Assembly (NCBI RefSeq): GCF_014905175.1
Contig: NC_057793.1
Coordinates: forward strand, 12,240,369 to 12,304,368
Direction of reading: 5' to 3'
Length of the DNA: 64,000 bases
DNA from: Aphidius gifuensis
Taxonomy: Eukaryota > Arthropoda > Insecta > Hymenoptera > Braconidae
How positions within the stretch are numbered: the stretch's first letter is position 1; every line of letters starts with the position of its first letter. Both the position numbers and the translations under genes were made by a program. This document shows positions 1 to 12,899 of the stretch, one piece after another. The notes below the pieces were generated by a model. The model had not been told where the DNA came from. It saw only the letters and a list, made by a program, of their open reading frames with translations, and made no database searches.

Positions 1-1970
1 ACTATAATTATGTTTTCTTTTGTCTTTTAAAAAACCCTTCTCATAATTTACCCATAATACTTTATTCATCAAAGTCTCGATCACTTTATTTTCGATTCTT
101 TTATTTCTGTAATGCAATTCCCAATTAATTAATTAAACATTCATTTCAAAATTACTCATGTTCATAATAAAATATTTCTCAATAGAATTTTCCCGAAATC
201 ATGATTCCTATACTCAAAAAACACCTCATGAAAAAAACTACAGGAAAAAAAAATGTAAATTTTATAAATTAATATGGTTAAGCTTGTGTTTTATTTTTTT
301 AAATTGTGAAATTTATATTAAAAAAATATAAAAACACGTCTCCGTTTTTTCATTTTATTAATAGGTAATTTTCACTTGATTTTGTCCTTAGATTCTTCTT
401 TTCCTCCGTAAAATATTAATTATACAATTTTTTTATGATAAATTTTACTTTTCATTTTTGTCCGTGCAGTACTTCTATCCTAAAAAATTTTAAAATCAAT
501 TTTGACTCTTTTTTATATTTGCTATAACTTGTACACGAAATAGGACGTTTCCTGCTTCAAGTCATGTACATAAAACATATATTTCTGAATAGAATTTTTG
601 TGAAACTATGAATCTGAGACTTCAAACTCACCCTCAATAAAAATCTCCAAACAATTTCATGAAATGATTATAACTCTTTATCTTATGCAATTTTATATTT
701 ACCACGACTTGTAGATAAAATAAATTCAAAAAGTGGCTAATATTTCGTTTTTCTTGAGCCATTTGTCAAATCATAAACTAAAGATCTGAAAAATCATGCG
801 CCTATTTTAAAATCTTCTTTTTCAATTATTTTTCATTAATGTTGATTATTAATATTCAAAAAAATTTCGACATTATATTTTCACGAATAACATATAATTT
901 ATAAAACAATGAAATTTCCGGCAACCTTTGTCGAAAAAAAATCCATTTCTTTATAACATTTTTGTGCTTACTTCAAACATTTTCCATTTTACTATTCCGT
1001 TTTCAGGGGTATGTATATTTTTGATTAATTAATCATTCATTCACACAGAGCGAATCAATATGTTCTTAAGTATTTTAAAAAAAAAAATTCTCCTTTATAA
1101 ATATGATCCCGAGTGGAAATCTGGTCAGGCTAGCCTGATTTGACTTCAAGTCTTGATTGAGACTTGATCAATGTTCCCTTAACACTGGAAGCCTGATCGA
1201 AATTTGATCAATATTTGATCAAGATGCTTGATTAAGGATAAATCGATCAAGATTGGATCAAGGAACCCTTAACTCATCCTTATTAAGGCCAACCTGATCA
1301 AAAATTGATCAAGGAAACCTTAACTTATCCTTAATAAGGCCAGCCTGATCAAGAATTGATCGAGAAAACCTTAACTTATCTTTAATAAGGCCAGCCTGAT
1401 CAAGAATTGATGAAGAAAACCTTAACTTCTCTTTATTAAGGCCAGCCTGATCAAAAAACTTCTTCAAAAAAATCGCCTAGCTTAGATACATGAAAATCTT
1501 GTGAGACTAATAAATATTTTCCAATGAAATTTTAGTGAGATCATGACTAATATCAAGACAACACCAACATATTATTACCTTTAAAGTTTCAAATCCTCAT
1601 TTTATTTGTTTCAATTTCTTTTCATTACATAATTCACCACAACTTCTAAACAAAGTGTGACATTACTCATTTTCAAGAATTATTTATAAGATGTGAAAGA
1701 AGAAATTATAAAAATAAACACCTATGCCATTAATCATATCAACATGACCAGTTCCATCAATAAATTATAACAGTCATATATTTATCAATAGTTATACTGA
1801 AATAATCAGTTTTTTTACTTGAAGAGACATGTATATATGTATATATATATTCTACTTTTTTGTCAAAATAGAATGATTACATTTTCAATTGTCAATAAAA
1901 TTGTGAATAAAATGATTCCGTTTTTTTTTTTTTTTGTGTCTTAATAGAATGTATGTGGATATTATATAGA
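1..1970. repeat. Dispersed long repeat, copy A (left end outside window)
   Basis: Bases 1-1970 align almost base for base with 16238-17523 followed by 20844-21530. Only scattered substitutions and 1-2 base indels separate the copies. The match begins at base 1, so the left end of this copy lies outside the window. It stops near 1970 (after tatagataca), where the two copies diverge. No coding capacity is seen. The repeat holds a short tandem block (1240-1455). Family unknown. It abuts the truncated gag-like fragment at 2170-2433 and may have interrupted that element. Confidence 0.85.
1240..1455. repeat. 51-bp tandem repeat inside long repeat A
   Basis: About four head-to-tail units of some 51 bp, each with a GGCCAGCCTGATCAA core followed by a CCTTAACTTATCC segment. 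The same block is present in copy B at 20846-21010, so it is an old part of the repeat. Confidence 0.8.
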
Positions 1971-2169
1971 TACACTCAAGGTCTTATTTCTATCTTTTAG
2001 AATTTTAGTTTCCGTGATGTATTCAATCACTTTCTTTTTCTCACCACACTATTTTTTCGTAAGACTCAAATTTTCAATAATTAAATTTTCATTATTACCA
2101 ATCACGAGATACCATAGATTACCAATCAGAAGCGACTTTTAATTTATCTGTAATTTCTACCATTTGATC

Positions 2170-2433
2170 TCACCATTCTGCATGTTGTTTTAATTTTTCA
2201 ATAGTTTCTTTAGTATCAGCATATTCAACCACATCAATATTTTTCTGTAAATCTACCTCCCCAATAGTAGGAATAATTCGAGTAAAATCATTTGCACATA
2301 ATTGTAACTCAGTAATTGAGGTTTTCAAATTTTCTGAATCGACTTTTCTCCCCCGCATTGCTTCATCGTGTAGGTCTACCTCTTCATAAATAGGAGAGAT
2401 CGGCAAATTCGCCCCCGACCTGGTTGATGACAT
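2170..2433 (-). pseudogene. Possible gag N-terminal fragment of a leftward LTR element
   Basis: An 87-codon open frame, starting at an ATG, on the minus strand. It lies about 370 bases downstream (in the minus direction) of a primer-binding site and LTR (2799-3801), which is where a gag gene should begin. The protein is acidic and shows no recognisable domain. Reading continues only to 2170, and about 200 bases further left the dispersed repeat A begins. The rest of the element is therefore missing or displaced. The gag assignment rests on position alone. Confidence 0.35.
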
Positions 2434-2798
2434 TTTCGCTAAGTATTACTGCCGACGGACAAAAGTATTGTTACAAAATTTTTGAACTCAATAAAATACT
2501 CTTTTTGTGAAATAATTATATAACTTCAATACAATAAAATATATATTTTCAAATTCATTTGTTCATGTAAAAATCAAAATATAAAAGATTCATTTTTATA
2601 GAAATAAATATAAGGTCATAAAATTTATTTGTGACTCCCGCGACGGAATATAAAATTAAATAAATTTATGGATATATATATGAATATTTGTGTACTTTGT
2701 GTTTGTGTAATGAACTAAAATATTTTTCTACCCCAAAAATAAAAAAAAAAAATTTTATTTAAAACTTTATTTTAAAAATCTACTCTACACATTACGAA
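2434..2798. other. AT-rich leader-like spacer
   Basis: Between the primer-binding site and the gag-like fragment. Mostly A/T with no other recognisable feature. It would be the untranslated leader of the leftward element. Confidence 0.3.
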
Positions 2799-2816
2799 GA
2801 TCCCACTTCTGACATC
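2799..2816 (-). other. Primer-binding site, tRNA-Leu type
   Basis: On the minus strand this reads TGATGTCAGAAGTGGGAT. It is complementary to a Leu-type tRNA 3' end (TGTCAGAAGTGGGAT core) with one mismatch next to the CCA. It starts five bases from the LTR edge, the spacing expected of a minus-strand primer site. Established for several insect Ty3/gypsy elements; assignment here is by eye. Confidence 0.6.
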
Positions 2817-2821
2817 AATTT

Positions 2822-3801
2822 TGTTACGTACCAAGTTGAAAAATTAAAATTTAACTATGAAATAACAAAAAAAAAGAAAGAATGTTTGAAGCCAAAATTT
2901 AATAAGTGAATAATCATAGAATAATTATAATAAATTAACTTGGTATTTCACGTTATAATTAAAAATCCTCTTATTTTGTTATTCCCTACAGGGTAACGGG
3001 TTAGCAGGGAATGTGTATAAATGTAGATCTACCTTTGTTGTAAGATTAATCCGAAACAATTGTTGTTGAGAGCGTGTCAATCTGGATGGTCGCCTGTTGT
3101 TGTTGATAGTCTCGAATAATCCAAACGTAAATAGAACTCAAAGCACAGAAAACAACACCCCGGAGAAATGTCACAGTCAATAATCTTTTATATAGGATTA
3201 GGGAAGGTTAAATAACACAGGAAATAATAATTTATCACAATTTATTCATTTAATAAGTTATTTATTCAAAACGTAAAAGTTCAATTTATTTATTTAATTT
3301 TTATCAGATGTGTTTCATTGAATTTTGATTTTGATTTTTAAATTTTAATTTAATTTTAATGATTTGAATAGAACGAAAGTTGTCGCAAGAGTGAAGCTCC
3401 TTAAAATTATTAAATAAAAATTCCCATAAAAATTTAAATTAAAAGTAGGGATGATCTTAGGTGGTAACATCTTTGACCAATCAAAATTGATGGTTTTCAT
3501 GATAGTCAGCATTTAATTGTTGCTGAGATATTATTCTAAATAATTAATAAATTCAACGGATGTTAAATATCGAGTTGCTGATCTAAAAATGCAACTGCGT
3601 CATGAGAAAATAAAATTTAAAATGAAAAATTATATTGAAAAAGTAAATAATATTTAAAAAATGTCCATGAGGCAATATTATTATTAAAAAATAAAAAGAA
3701 AAAATTTATGTGCTACTCGATATTGTACTATATCCCTTGAATTTACCAAATATTATTTATTAATTAATTATTTTGAAATATTAAAATACCAGTACGTAAC
3801 A
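2822..3801 (-). repeat. 5' LTR of a degraded Ty3/gypsy-like element
   Basis: The block is bounded by TGTTACGTAC at 2822 and its exact reverse complement GTACGTAACA ending at 3801. These are TG...CA ends with a 10-bp terminal inverted repeat, 980 bp long. The adjacent primer-binding site at 2799-2816 gives the orientation (transcription leftwards). No second LTR is in the window, so this is one half of a truncated element or one whose other half lies to the left. Confidence 0.6.
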
Positions 3802-4089
3802 ACTGTTTAAATTTTGACTGATTAAATTTAATTTTAAAATTTATAAGAACAATATTAATTTTATATTCATAAACTATTTGAATAGTTCATTACTTGTAAA
3901 AGAATTAATTTCCAGTTACGGGTAAAAATTTTTATTATATATATTTTTTTGTACCCCAGAAAAAAAAATTTAATTTATTTAAGTAATTTAAATTAAGTTG
4001 ATATTATTACTAATTTTTATAATGTAGGTGGTATACATTTAGAAGGGATGATATTAGCCTATCGATCATTTGGACACAATCGACGTACT

Positions 4090-6030
4090 ATTGATTTATA
4101 ATTTTGTAAGTAGGTGAATATTTTAGTAAGGGCTATTGACCTATCGGTTATTTAACTAAAATTAGTATTTCAAAAAAATTTCGAATTAATTTTAGCGATT
4201 GTTGACACTAACACAAATTTATTAATTATTGTTGTATAAGTTAGTAAATATTTGAACTTAAATATTACTTATCGATTATTCGAATCAGATCGATATTTGT
4301 TAATTATATTATTACTTATAAAAACAAATCGATATTTTGTTAATTAGAATTGTTTTAAATGTTGAATGTATATGTAAAAAAAAATTTAGATTATCGGTTA
4401 TTAAATTAAAATCGATATTTTGTTATTGAAATTGTTCTTAAATAATTACAAAAAGGAATAATAGATTATCGATTGTCAAACAAAATCGGTATTTGTTAAT
4501 TAAAATTGTTTAAACGTTGGACTGTAATAAAATAATAAATGAAAAAATTGAACTTATCGATTACTAAACAAAATCGATATTCTGTTAATTAAAATTGGTT
4601 GAATGTTGAATAATTTAAAAAGGGGTACTAAATTATCGATTATTGAAAAAAAATATCGATTTTGTATTTTTTTAACAACGTGTATATGTTGGATATTCAA
4701 AAGGGAATATATCGATTATAAAAATAAAATCGAAATTGTATTTATTAGCAACGTGTAATTGTCAAATATTTATAAGGGGATATATTGATTACTAAAATAA
4801 ACTCGAAGTCGTATTTATTAACAACGTGTATATGTTGGATATTCGAAAGGGAATAAATCGATAATAAAAATTAAAATCGAAATTGTATTTATTAGCAACG
4901 TGTAATTGTTAAATAATTAAAAGGGGATAGTAATATATCGATAAAATCGATTGTTTATTTATAAAAAAAAAAACGTATAAATGTTGAATATTGAAAAGGG
5001 AGTAATACTATATCGATTATTAAAAATAAATTGATTGTTTATATTTTAAAGATGTGTAAATATTGAAAGGGAGTAATGGTATATCGATAACTTAAATGAA
5101 CTCTTCTTCTTAAAATATTTATTCTGAAGGTAAAATATATATATTTGCGGCTGTCGGTAATTCCTAGACAAATTTCTATTTTTTTTTTTTTTTTAATGTT
5201 TATTTTATCGACGGTTATGGTAACTGTCTACATACATTTTCTATTTTGAATCAATTTGAAATTTTATTAATTATTATTTTGTAAGTACGGGGATTTTTAA
5301 CGGGGGGTATTACGTTATCGATTTCCCAATAAAATCGAAATTGTAAAAATGTGTAATTAATAAAAAAAGGATAATAATATATTGATTATCAAAATATGCT
5401 CGAAAATCGTATTAATTCAAAATGTGTAAATGTTAGATAATTAAAAAAAAACGGGGTGATAATATATCTACTATTTAAATAAACTCGGTTTTTATTTATT
5501 AAAATGTGTAAATAAGTAAATATTTAAAACGGGGTGATTTACAATGTGTAAATGTTGAATTTTCCGAAAACAGAATAATAATATATTGATTATTTAAATG
5601 AAGTCGGTTTCTTTTTATCAAAACAGAATAATCATATATTGATTATTTAAATAAAGTCGGCTTTTATTTATTAAAACGTGTATATAAATAAACATTTAAA
5701 AAGGGGATAATAATATAGTGATTATTAAAAATATGATCGGACTTCGTATTAATTTATAATATATAAATGTCAAATATTTAACAACGGAATAATAGTATAT
5801 CTATTATTTAAATAAAATCGGTTTTTATTTATTAAAAATGTATAAATAAATAAATATTCAAAAAGGGAATAATAATGTCTTGAATATTTAAATAAATCGT
5901 TTCTTTATTTAGTAAAATAACCGTGTGAATAAATAAATAATTAAAAAGGGAATAATAATATATTGAATATTTAAATAAAATCGATTTTTATTTATTAAAA
6001 TGATTTAATAAAAGTTGTTTTTAATTAAAA
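4090..6030. repeat. AT-rich tandem array 1 (about 75-100 bp units)
   Basis: Some twenty diverged units share the order: a TATCGATTATTNAAATAAAATCG block, a T-rich stretch, AACGTGTAAATGTTGAATATT, then AAAAGGGGATAATA. Unit length drifts and older units carry indels. No coding frame survives. Units are more alike toward the right end. Confidence 0.7.
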
Positions 6031-6044
6031 GGGGGGACTTGACA

Positions 6045-6260
6045 GCCGACATTGATGAGTTGCACCGCCATTGCATTTTCTAATGGTGGCTAAGGGTTGT
6101 TGGGACCCGCCCTTCAGTGTTGGCTAGGCCCGCTCGTGTCGCTTTCCTAGGCACCCCTATTCGGAGCAGGGGTTTGGGCCTTAGGGGTGTGTGCCGTTTT
6201 TCCCGTAATGGCCGAATTTCCCTCTAGTTCAATTTCCTCCCGCGTGTCGTGTTTTTCTTT
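6045..6260. other. GC-rich unique block between two arrays
   Basis: About 215 bases of markedly higher GC content, containing gggacccgcccttcagtg and ctattcggagcaggggtttg. The block separates array 1 from array 2. No open frame or RNA gene is recognised. It could be a promoter or transcript-start region of an ancient LTR whose repetitive parts expanded, but that is inference. Confidence 0.3.
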
Positions 6261-6289
6261 TTTTTGAATTTTGTGTGTATATTTTGTTA

Positions 6290-8280
6290 CCCCAAATATT
6301 TAAATAAATATTAATGTATAACTAATAATTGCTAAAAAATTAAATCCTCAGATATTTAAATTGAATAAACTATTATTTATTTATGATAATTATTGTTAAA
6401 AAGGAAATTGAATCCTCCAAATATTTAAATTGATTAAATTATTATTTATTTATAATAATTACTTTTGAAAAGGATCTTTAATCCCCAAATATTTAAATTG
6501 ATTGTATTATTATTTATTTGTAATAATTATTGTTGGAAAGGAAATTCAATCCAAATATTCAAATTAATTATTATTTATTTATTATAATTATAGTTGAAAG
6601 GGAACTTTAAATCCTCAAAATATATAAGTTGATTAAATTATTATTAATTTATAATAATTATTATTGAAAAGGAAATCAAGTCCTCCAAACATTTAAATTG
6701 ATTCAATTATTATTTATTTATAATAATTACTTGTTGAAAAGGAATTACAATGTCCAAATATTTAACTTAATTGAATTATTATTTATTTGTTCTAATTATT
6801 GTTGAAGAAGGAATTTTAATTCCCAAATATTTAAATTAATTAAATTATTATTTATTTATAATAATTGTTGTCGAAAAGGAATTTTAATCCCTCAATTATT
6901 TAATTAAATTAAAATATTATTTTTTTATGTGTAATAATTATTGTGAAAGGGAATTAAATCCCCAATATGTATTAATTGACTTATTGTTAATGTGTGTATA
7001 TTAATTATTGAAAAGGGGAAATAAATTCTCAAGATTAATTTTGATTAATCCCCCAAATATTTAAACCAAATAATTTGTCATTAATGTATGCGTAATTGAA
7101 AAAGTAAAATAAATTTGAATGTTTGGATTAATGGCTTTATTATTACTGTACGCGTACTAATTATTGAAATAGGAAAATAAATTCCAAATATTAAAATGAA
7201 TTTGTTTATTATTAATGTATGCGTATTTGATTGTTGAAAAAAGGCAATAGATCCCACGTATTTAAATTCATTAATTTAGTATTAATGTATGCGTTATCAT
7301 TATCAAAATAGGAAAATAAATTCCAAATGTTTAATTAAATTAATTTACTATTATTGTACGCGTATCAATTGTTGAAAAAAGAGAATAAATTCCGCGTATT
7401 TGAATCCATTAATTTGATATTAATGTGTTCGTAATAATCATTAAAATAGGAGAATAAGTTCCAAATATTTGAATGAATTTATTTATTATAATGTATGCGT
7501 ATTTAATTGTTGAAAAAGGGCAATAGATCCCACGTATTTAAATTCATTAATTTAGTTTCTAATGTATGCGTAATAATTATCGCAATAGGAAAATACATTC
7601 CAAATGTTTAAATAAATTAATTTACTATTAATATATAAAATAATAACTGTCGCCAAGGGCAATTTAATCCCAATTATCTAAGCTAATTAATTTACTATTA
7701 ATATACGCATAATAATTGTCGGAAAAGGACATCAAATCTTTAATATTCAAACCACTAATTTATTGTTAATGTATGCGTAATAATTATCGAAAAAATTGGC
7801 ATATCTTTAAAACAATTAAATTATTATTTATTTGTAATAAACTATTGTTGAAAAGGGAAATTCAATCCCAATTATTTAACACGATTAAATTGTTATTGCT
7901 GTATGTGTGATTGTTGAAAAAGGGAAATTAAATCCCAATTAATTTAAACCAATTAAATTATTTTTTAATTGTTGTTGAAAAAGGAAATTAAATCCCCAAA
8001 TATTTAATTAAAGTAAATTATTATTTATCTATAATAATTATTGTTGAAAAAGAAATTTAATCCTCCAAATATTTGAATAAATTAAATTATTATTTATGAT
8101 AATTATTGTTGAAAAGGAAATTTAATCCCTAATTATTTAACACGTTTTAATTGTTATTGCAGTATGTGTAGTTGTTGAAAAAGGGAAATTAAATTTCAAT
8201 TTATTCAAACCAATTAAATTATTATTTGATTGTTGTTGAAAAGGGAAATCAAATCCCCAAATATTTAAATTGATCAATTT
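6290..8280. repeat. AT-rich tandem array 2 (about 70 bp units)
   Basis: Roughly 28 units built around ATTATTTATTTATAATAATTATTG, then TTGAAAAGGAAATTTAATCC, then CCAAATATTTAAATTGATTAA. A sub-block at 7090-7660 has a variant core (TTAATGTATGCGTAATAATT). The array ends at a conserved edge near 8325 that is also found at 13860 beside array 3. Confidence 0.75.
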
Positions 8281-8749
8281 ATAATTAACATGAAATCAGA
8301 TTTCAATTTGATAACAATAATGTTTGTTCGCACTCACTTACGAAGTTTGTTTGTTATCTATTATCATTTTGTTAGTTATTTATATGAGATAAAAATTATT
8401 TTATGTTATTAAATAATACATAGAGATAAATTATTTATTTACTACAAGCATGTTTAGACAACTTAATCCTAAGATTAGTCATGCAATTTTTCCTCATGCT
8501 TTATTTTATTTTATTTTATTTTCTTTCTCTCTTTTCTTTTTTTTTTTTTTTTTATTTATCATTCGTTGGGCCCGGTTGTCGATTGTCGTTTAGGTTGAAA
8601 AGGGGTACTTTTATCTTGTGGGAAAAAAAACATTAAAATTTGGGAAAACCCAATAACACCCTAGGTAGCCAAATAGAGAGATAAAAAGGGGCCGGAAACA
8701 TTTTAAAAAAATAAAATTTTAACGTTTTTCCGAGAAGAAAAAAAAAACT

Positions 8750-9160
8750 ATTAAATTTTATTGCCAAAGGCCGTGTTAAATTGTGTAATATTATTTGCCG
8801 ACTATGGCAAATTTTATATTCTTTATCTTATTTATTTTATTTTATGTATTTTTCTTTTTTTTTTTTTTGAAAAGCGTAACAAATTTTTACCTTGGGAAAA
8901 ACAATTTTATTTGCCGCCCTTAGTCCTTTTTATTTTATTTATTTATTTTATTTTATCTCTCTTTTTTTTTTGTTTAAACAAAACGTGCTAAATTTTACCT
9001 TTTTTTTTTTTTATTTCGCCGCCACAGTTAAATTTATTTTATTTAGTTATTTTATCTTTTTTTTTTTTTTTTTTTTTTAAACAAAACTTGTAAAAATTTT
9101 ACCCTGAGATCGCGATAAAAAATTTTACATTTCCTTTCCCTAACAAAAATTATTCATTTC
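8750..9160. repeat. Four imperfect 90-140 bp tandem units
   Basis: Each unit contains a TAAATTTTACC-like motif, a TTTCGCCGnC motif and a long TTTATTTTATTTT run. No coding potential. It lies immediately downstream of the degraded gag/protease relic (minus direction). The stretch 8281-8750 before it is AT-rich with long T runs and no gene. Confidence 0.5.
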
Positions 9161-9357
9161 GCCGACAAGAGACGCCGAGTTAGCATTAACCCCCCAAAAA
9201 AAAATATTTAATTTTAAATATATTTTATTTTTATTTTATTATTATTTATTTATTGATTTTTTTTTTCACAACACAAAAAAATTTATTTCGCTTCTCCGAA
9301 TTTTCCCGCGTGCATATTTAATTTTCTCGGCCTAAGTCTACCCTCCGCGAACGCGTT

Positions 9358-9708
9358 TTATTTTTTTAAAAGATTTGGGGTTGCTCTCGAATCTAACATC
9401 ATTTTGACTTTGTCTTTACCATTATTCAGCCTAATTTCTATATAGGGGATAGCATTAAAATTTGTTGCAATTATGGTAACTGGTTTATTCATTTTAATTT
9501 GATTTATTTTTAATATTTCATTATTTGAGTTATTATTAATTTCTTTGATTATTACACATTCTTTATCAGATACAAATCCAGTCGCTACCATAGTTGCAAT
9601 ATTTTTTTTGTTAATTTTGTTAATTATTTGTTTACGCCGTCCCTCTTCGCTTAGAGGGACGGTCGTAAGTTTCCCTGGACTCTTTGTCGGAAACTTTTCT
9701 TGATGCAA
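9358..9708 (-). pseudogene. Truncated retroviral-type aspartic protease remnant
   Basis: A 116-codon frame that ends in MMLDSRATPNLLKK. This resembles the catalytic Asp-Ser/Thr-Gly-Ala motif of retroelement proteases with the invariant Gly replaced by Arg (DSRA). The frame stops 10 residues after the motif, so most of the protease and all of reverse transcriptase, RNase H and integrase are absent. It follows the zinc-knuckle gag on the same strand, as in Ty3/gypsy elements. A non-functional remnant. Confidence 0.6.
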
Positions 9709-9759
9709 TTACTTTCTGTGTGATCGTTACCCTTGCAGTAATCGCATCCCCGAATCTAA

Positions 9760-10045
9760 CCATCGCTTCTGTTATCTGGATATTTATTATCACCAGTGTT
9801 ATCATTATTATTACCTTTGTTATTACCATTATTATTACCGTTATTATAACCACTCATATTATTACTATTTTTATAACCATTCATATTATTACCATTATTA
9901 TAACTATTTTTATTACCATTATAATAGCTATTATTATTACCATTATAACAGCCATTATTATTACCATTATAATAGCCATTTTTATTACCATTATAATAGC
10001 CATTATTATTTCTATTATTATAATTATTATAATTTCGCCGTTGTT
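9760..10045 (-). repeat. Asn/Gly/Tyr-coding microsatellite within gag relic
   Basis: Imperfect repeats of a 12-24 base unit (plus strand ATTATTACCATTATAATAGCC). On the minus strand they read as repeated Asn-Gly-Tyr-Tyr-Asn-Gly-Asn. The run sits between zinc knuckles of the gag relic and kept an open frame, suggesting expansion while the gene was still translated. Open frames on the opposite strand here are by-products. Confidence 0.7.
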
Positions 10046-10061
10046 GTTGGTTGCACTCTTT

Positions 10062-11755
10062 TGCTCGGTGACCAATTATGTTGCATAATTGGCAGATTGT
10101 GTGTTGAACTCTTCCAGATGTTGTTCTTTCGTTTAATCGTACTTGAGGACGCTGATAATTGTCTCTTTGGGTTGTACAATTTCTTGCGGCATGCCCTTTT
10201 ATTTTACATAATTGGCATATTGGTGTGTCATAATTCTGTTGTGGTGGAACCTAATTTCTAATTTCATAACAGGTTTTTGCATCATGACTTTTAGTGTCTC
10301 AGATTTTGGATATTTTGTCATTTTCTATTTTTTTCACAATTGTTGAACAATTCTTTGCTATGTGTTCATTGCTATTACATAGTTGACAACTTTGTTGGTT
10401 TTCATTTTTCTTCGAATTTATGAGATCTTGTGTGCAATTATTTGCGAAGTGACCCCTTTGTCTACATTTGTAGCATACTTCTCTTGTGACAATAGGTTTT
10501 TCTTGTATTGTAACTGGAGGTTTAGCCAATTTGCATTGGGGTCCTATATGGTCTCTTTCTTGACAAAGTTGACTAAAATTTACTTCAAAAGTTCTTTTCT
10601 TAGGTTCTTCTCTACCTAATGTTGCCCTTCTGGTCAACTCTTCTTCTCTATCTGCTGCTTGTTGTATAATATTATCATAGCTTTCAGTCCAGTTCATGTA
10701 GTCTCCAGGTTCACGTTTGATTCCTGACCTTAGTACATCGTTTGCTAAATCTTTCATTTCATTTTTTATTTGATTTGGTCTTTCATTTTCTGTGGGTATA
10801 TGAATTTCTTCATTAAAATTTGTGCATTCCCTAATTCTTTTTACGAAGTTCCTTGAAAGTTCGTTATTTTTTTGGATGAGTTTGAAAGCTTTTCCAATCA
10901 GCACTTTTCTATTTTTGGTTTTGCTTATTAATTCTTTTAGTGCTTTCATCAATTTGTCGATGTTTTTAAATTTCTTTTTTGTCATGTCATCACGTACTTC
11001 CCTGCTTACTTTGGTCCGTACTCTCATTTCCACCAGGTTCTTTTCTAGGTCTCTACCTACCAAGTCTTGGCTTTCCTCACAATCTATTCTGAATATTGTG
11101 AGTTCTTGGGACTTGCCTGTATAATTGGAAATATTTTTACATAACTTATTCATAAGAGTCATAAGATGTGTTGTTTCTTGGATCTCTGCTAATCTTCTTG
11201 CTGATGTGTCCGTCATTGTGTTATTTGTTGGGAATCTTTGTTTGGATTCAATATTGTGATTATCTCTATCTTCTTGATAGCTATACTTACTCCCCTTTTT
11301 TAGATTATTGAATACAATGTGATTTGTATTCAATGCTCTTTCTTTTTCTTTATTCTCTTTGTTTTCAAGATCGATAGCGCTTATTAATTTCTGAGAATTC
11401 GCTATTTGCTGACAAATCTCGTCGTCTTCCCAATATCGATCGTCTATTTCTTCGATCAATATTTCTGGTTCTTGGTCTGTTGATGTGCTGCTCTTGCTGT
11501 CACTTTCGCTGTCACTACCGCTATCTGGTAATTCAGTATTTCTTGCAGTATAGATATTCAAACTATTGTTATTATTATCTTCATCGTTGCTTATAATTGA
11601 GTCGTTATAATGATGTATATTTATTGTTGGTGAATCAATTTGCACTTTTATCGGGGTGGTATATATAATTTTGTTCGATTCTGGTAAATTTTTTTGTGGT
11701 TCTGATAATTTTTCACACGATTCTGTTATGTTTACTAGCGGTGATGGTGTGTCAT
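10062..11755 (-). pseudogene. Degenerate gag with multiple CCHC zinc knuckles
   Basis: The longest intact stretch is about 450 codons (down to 10299). It is open upstream to about 11755 but without a convincing ATG. It has an acidic, Ser-rich N-terminus, a helical middle compatible with a capsid domain, then zinc knuckles CYKCRQRGHFANNC and CQLCNSNEHIAKNC. After a TGA at 10299, where a knuckle cysteine would be expected, and one more stop, two further knuckles follow at about 10195-10235 (CQLCKIKGHAARNC) and 10060-10100 (CQLCNIIGHRAKEC). A last one (CDYCKGNDHTESNC) lies beyond the Asn-rich repeat near 9720-9770. Five or six knuckles are more than the usual one or two. Nucleic-acid-binding Gag of an LTR retrotransposon; broken. 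Confidence 0.75.
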
Positions 11756-11787
11756 TTTAAGATTTCTCTATCTATTTGAGTTTTAAT

Positions 11788-12349
11788 TTATTTGGTTTGT
11801 TTACCGTTAAAAAACGAAAACGCCAACGAACTAAAATTTTTCCAATTTGAATTGGTTTTAGCGCTTTCACCAAAAACTTTCAATTCTCGACTTTTTTCGT
11901 ATTTTTCTCTCAAAAGTCTTTCTGTTTCAAGTTTTTGGTTAAAGAAATCGTTTAGGTCTTTATTTTTTTGTTCCAATTGGGACCTTTCCGACTCTAAACG
12001 TTCTATTTCGCTTTTTTGTTTAAGTTCAGAACTTTATTTTTCCTTTCTGCTTCGAGTTTGAATCTTAATTTTTCTGATTCGTCTCAAAATAACCTTGCCT
12101 TGAAATCCGAGTTTATTGTATTTAATGGCGTATTCCAGTTTATTCAATTGAAACTTTCATTTTTTTTGTTTCTCAATGATTGATTTTTTTTTAATACCGA
12201 GTTTTTCCAGATGTTTCCCTGTGAACTGACCGTGCTTCTATTCTTGACAGTTCTAAGTTCTTTTTGTCTGAACCGTAGTACAATTTTCCTCTCGGCCTCA
12301 AATTATATTTCTTTTCAAATTTATTTACTTTTGTTTTATCAACCGACAT
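11788..12349 (-). pseudogene. Fragmented N-terminal gag region
   Basis: An ATG at 12349 (minus) opens a short frame whose product contains YNLRPRGKLYYG and is charged. It stops after about 52 codons. A second short frame (11976-11788) encodes a coiled-coil-like stretch rich in Glu/Lys/Leu. Frameshifts separate these from each other and from the main gag frame at 11755. Position and strand suggest they were the start of the same Gag polyprotein. Confidence 0.4.
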
Positions 12350-12529
12350 TAGAGATTATTAAACTTTTATTTTATGCAAGAATTTAATATCAATTAAGTA
12401 AGGGACCATCCATTAAATACAATTAAATCGATCTGTTGTAAGCTTATTAATGCCTAACAGCACATTTAACTTTTATTCCCCCCAAATTTGTTTTATGTAC
12501 TATTTTATTGAATTGTTTCAATGAAGGAT

Positions 12530-12810
12530 ATAAGTAGTTTATTAATTTTTATAACAACAGAAACCAATTTTAACTTGTTCTATGCACGTGAGCGTTCAAA
12601 TCCAAGTGAGAACATTTATTCATTTCTTTGTAAATAGGTTTAAAGAAAACTTGAAAATATTAACTTCAAGTTTAATAATTTAAAAGAATAATAGTAATAT
12701 TATATCTATGAATGGTATAAATAGTTAATCAACTTTCCTATAAAACGGAAACCAATTCTAACTTGTTTTACGCACGTGAGCGTTCAAATTCAACTGAGAA
12801 CATTCGTAAC
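12530..12810. repeat. Two tandem copies of a ~190-bp unit
   Basis: The segment 12549-12610 (AACAGAAACCAATTTTAACTTG, then CACGTGAGCGTTCAAAT) recurs with few changes at 12738-12806. Both copies contain the palindrome CACGTG. It lies upstream of the gag relic, where promoter or leader sequence would be. Confidence 0.6.
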
Positions 12811-12899
12811 TAGATTCGAAGGAGAAACAATAAAATGAAAGGGAACTTTTTTTTTTTTATAGAAAAATATTTTTCGAATATTATATGAACAACTGCTTC

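Noticed and set aside
9684..10088. 134-codon Ile/Thr-rich frame on the plus strand
   Set aside because: Antisense reading of the Asn/Gly/Tyr-coding microsatellite of the gag relic.
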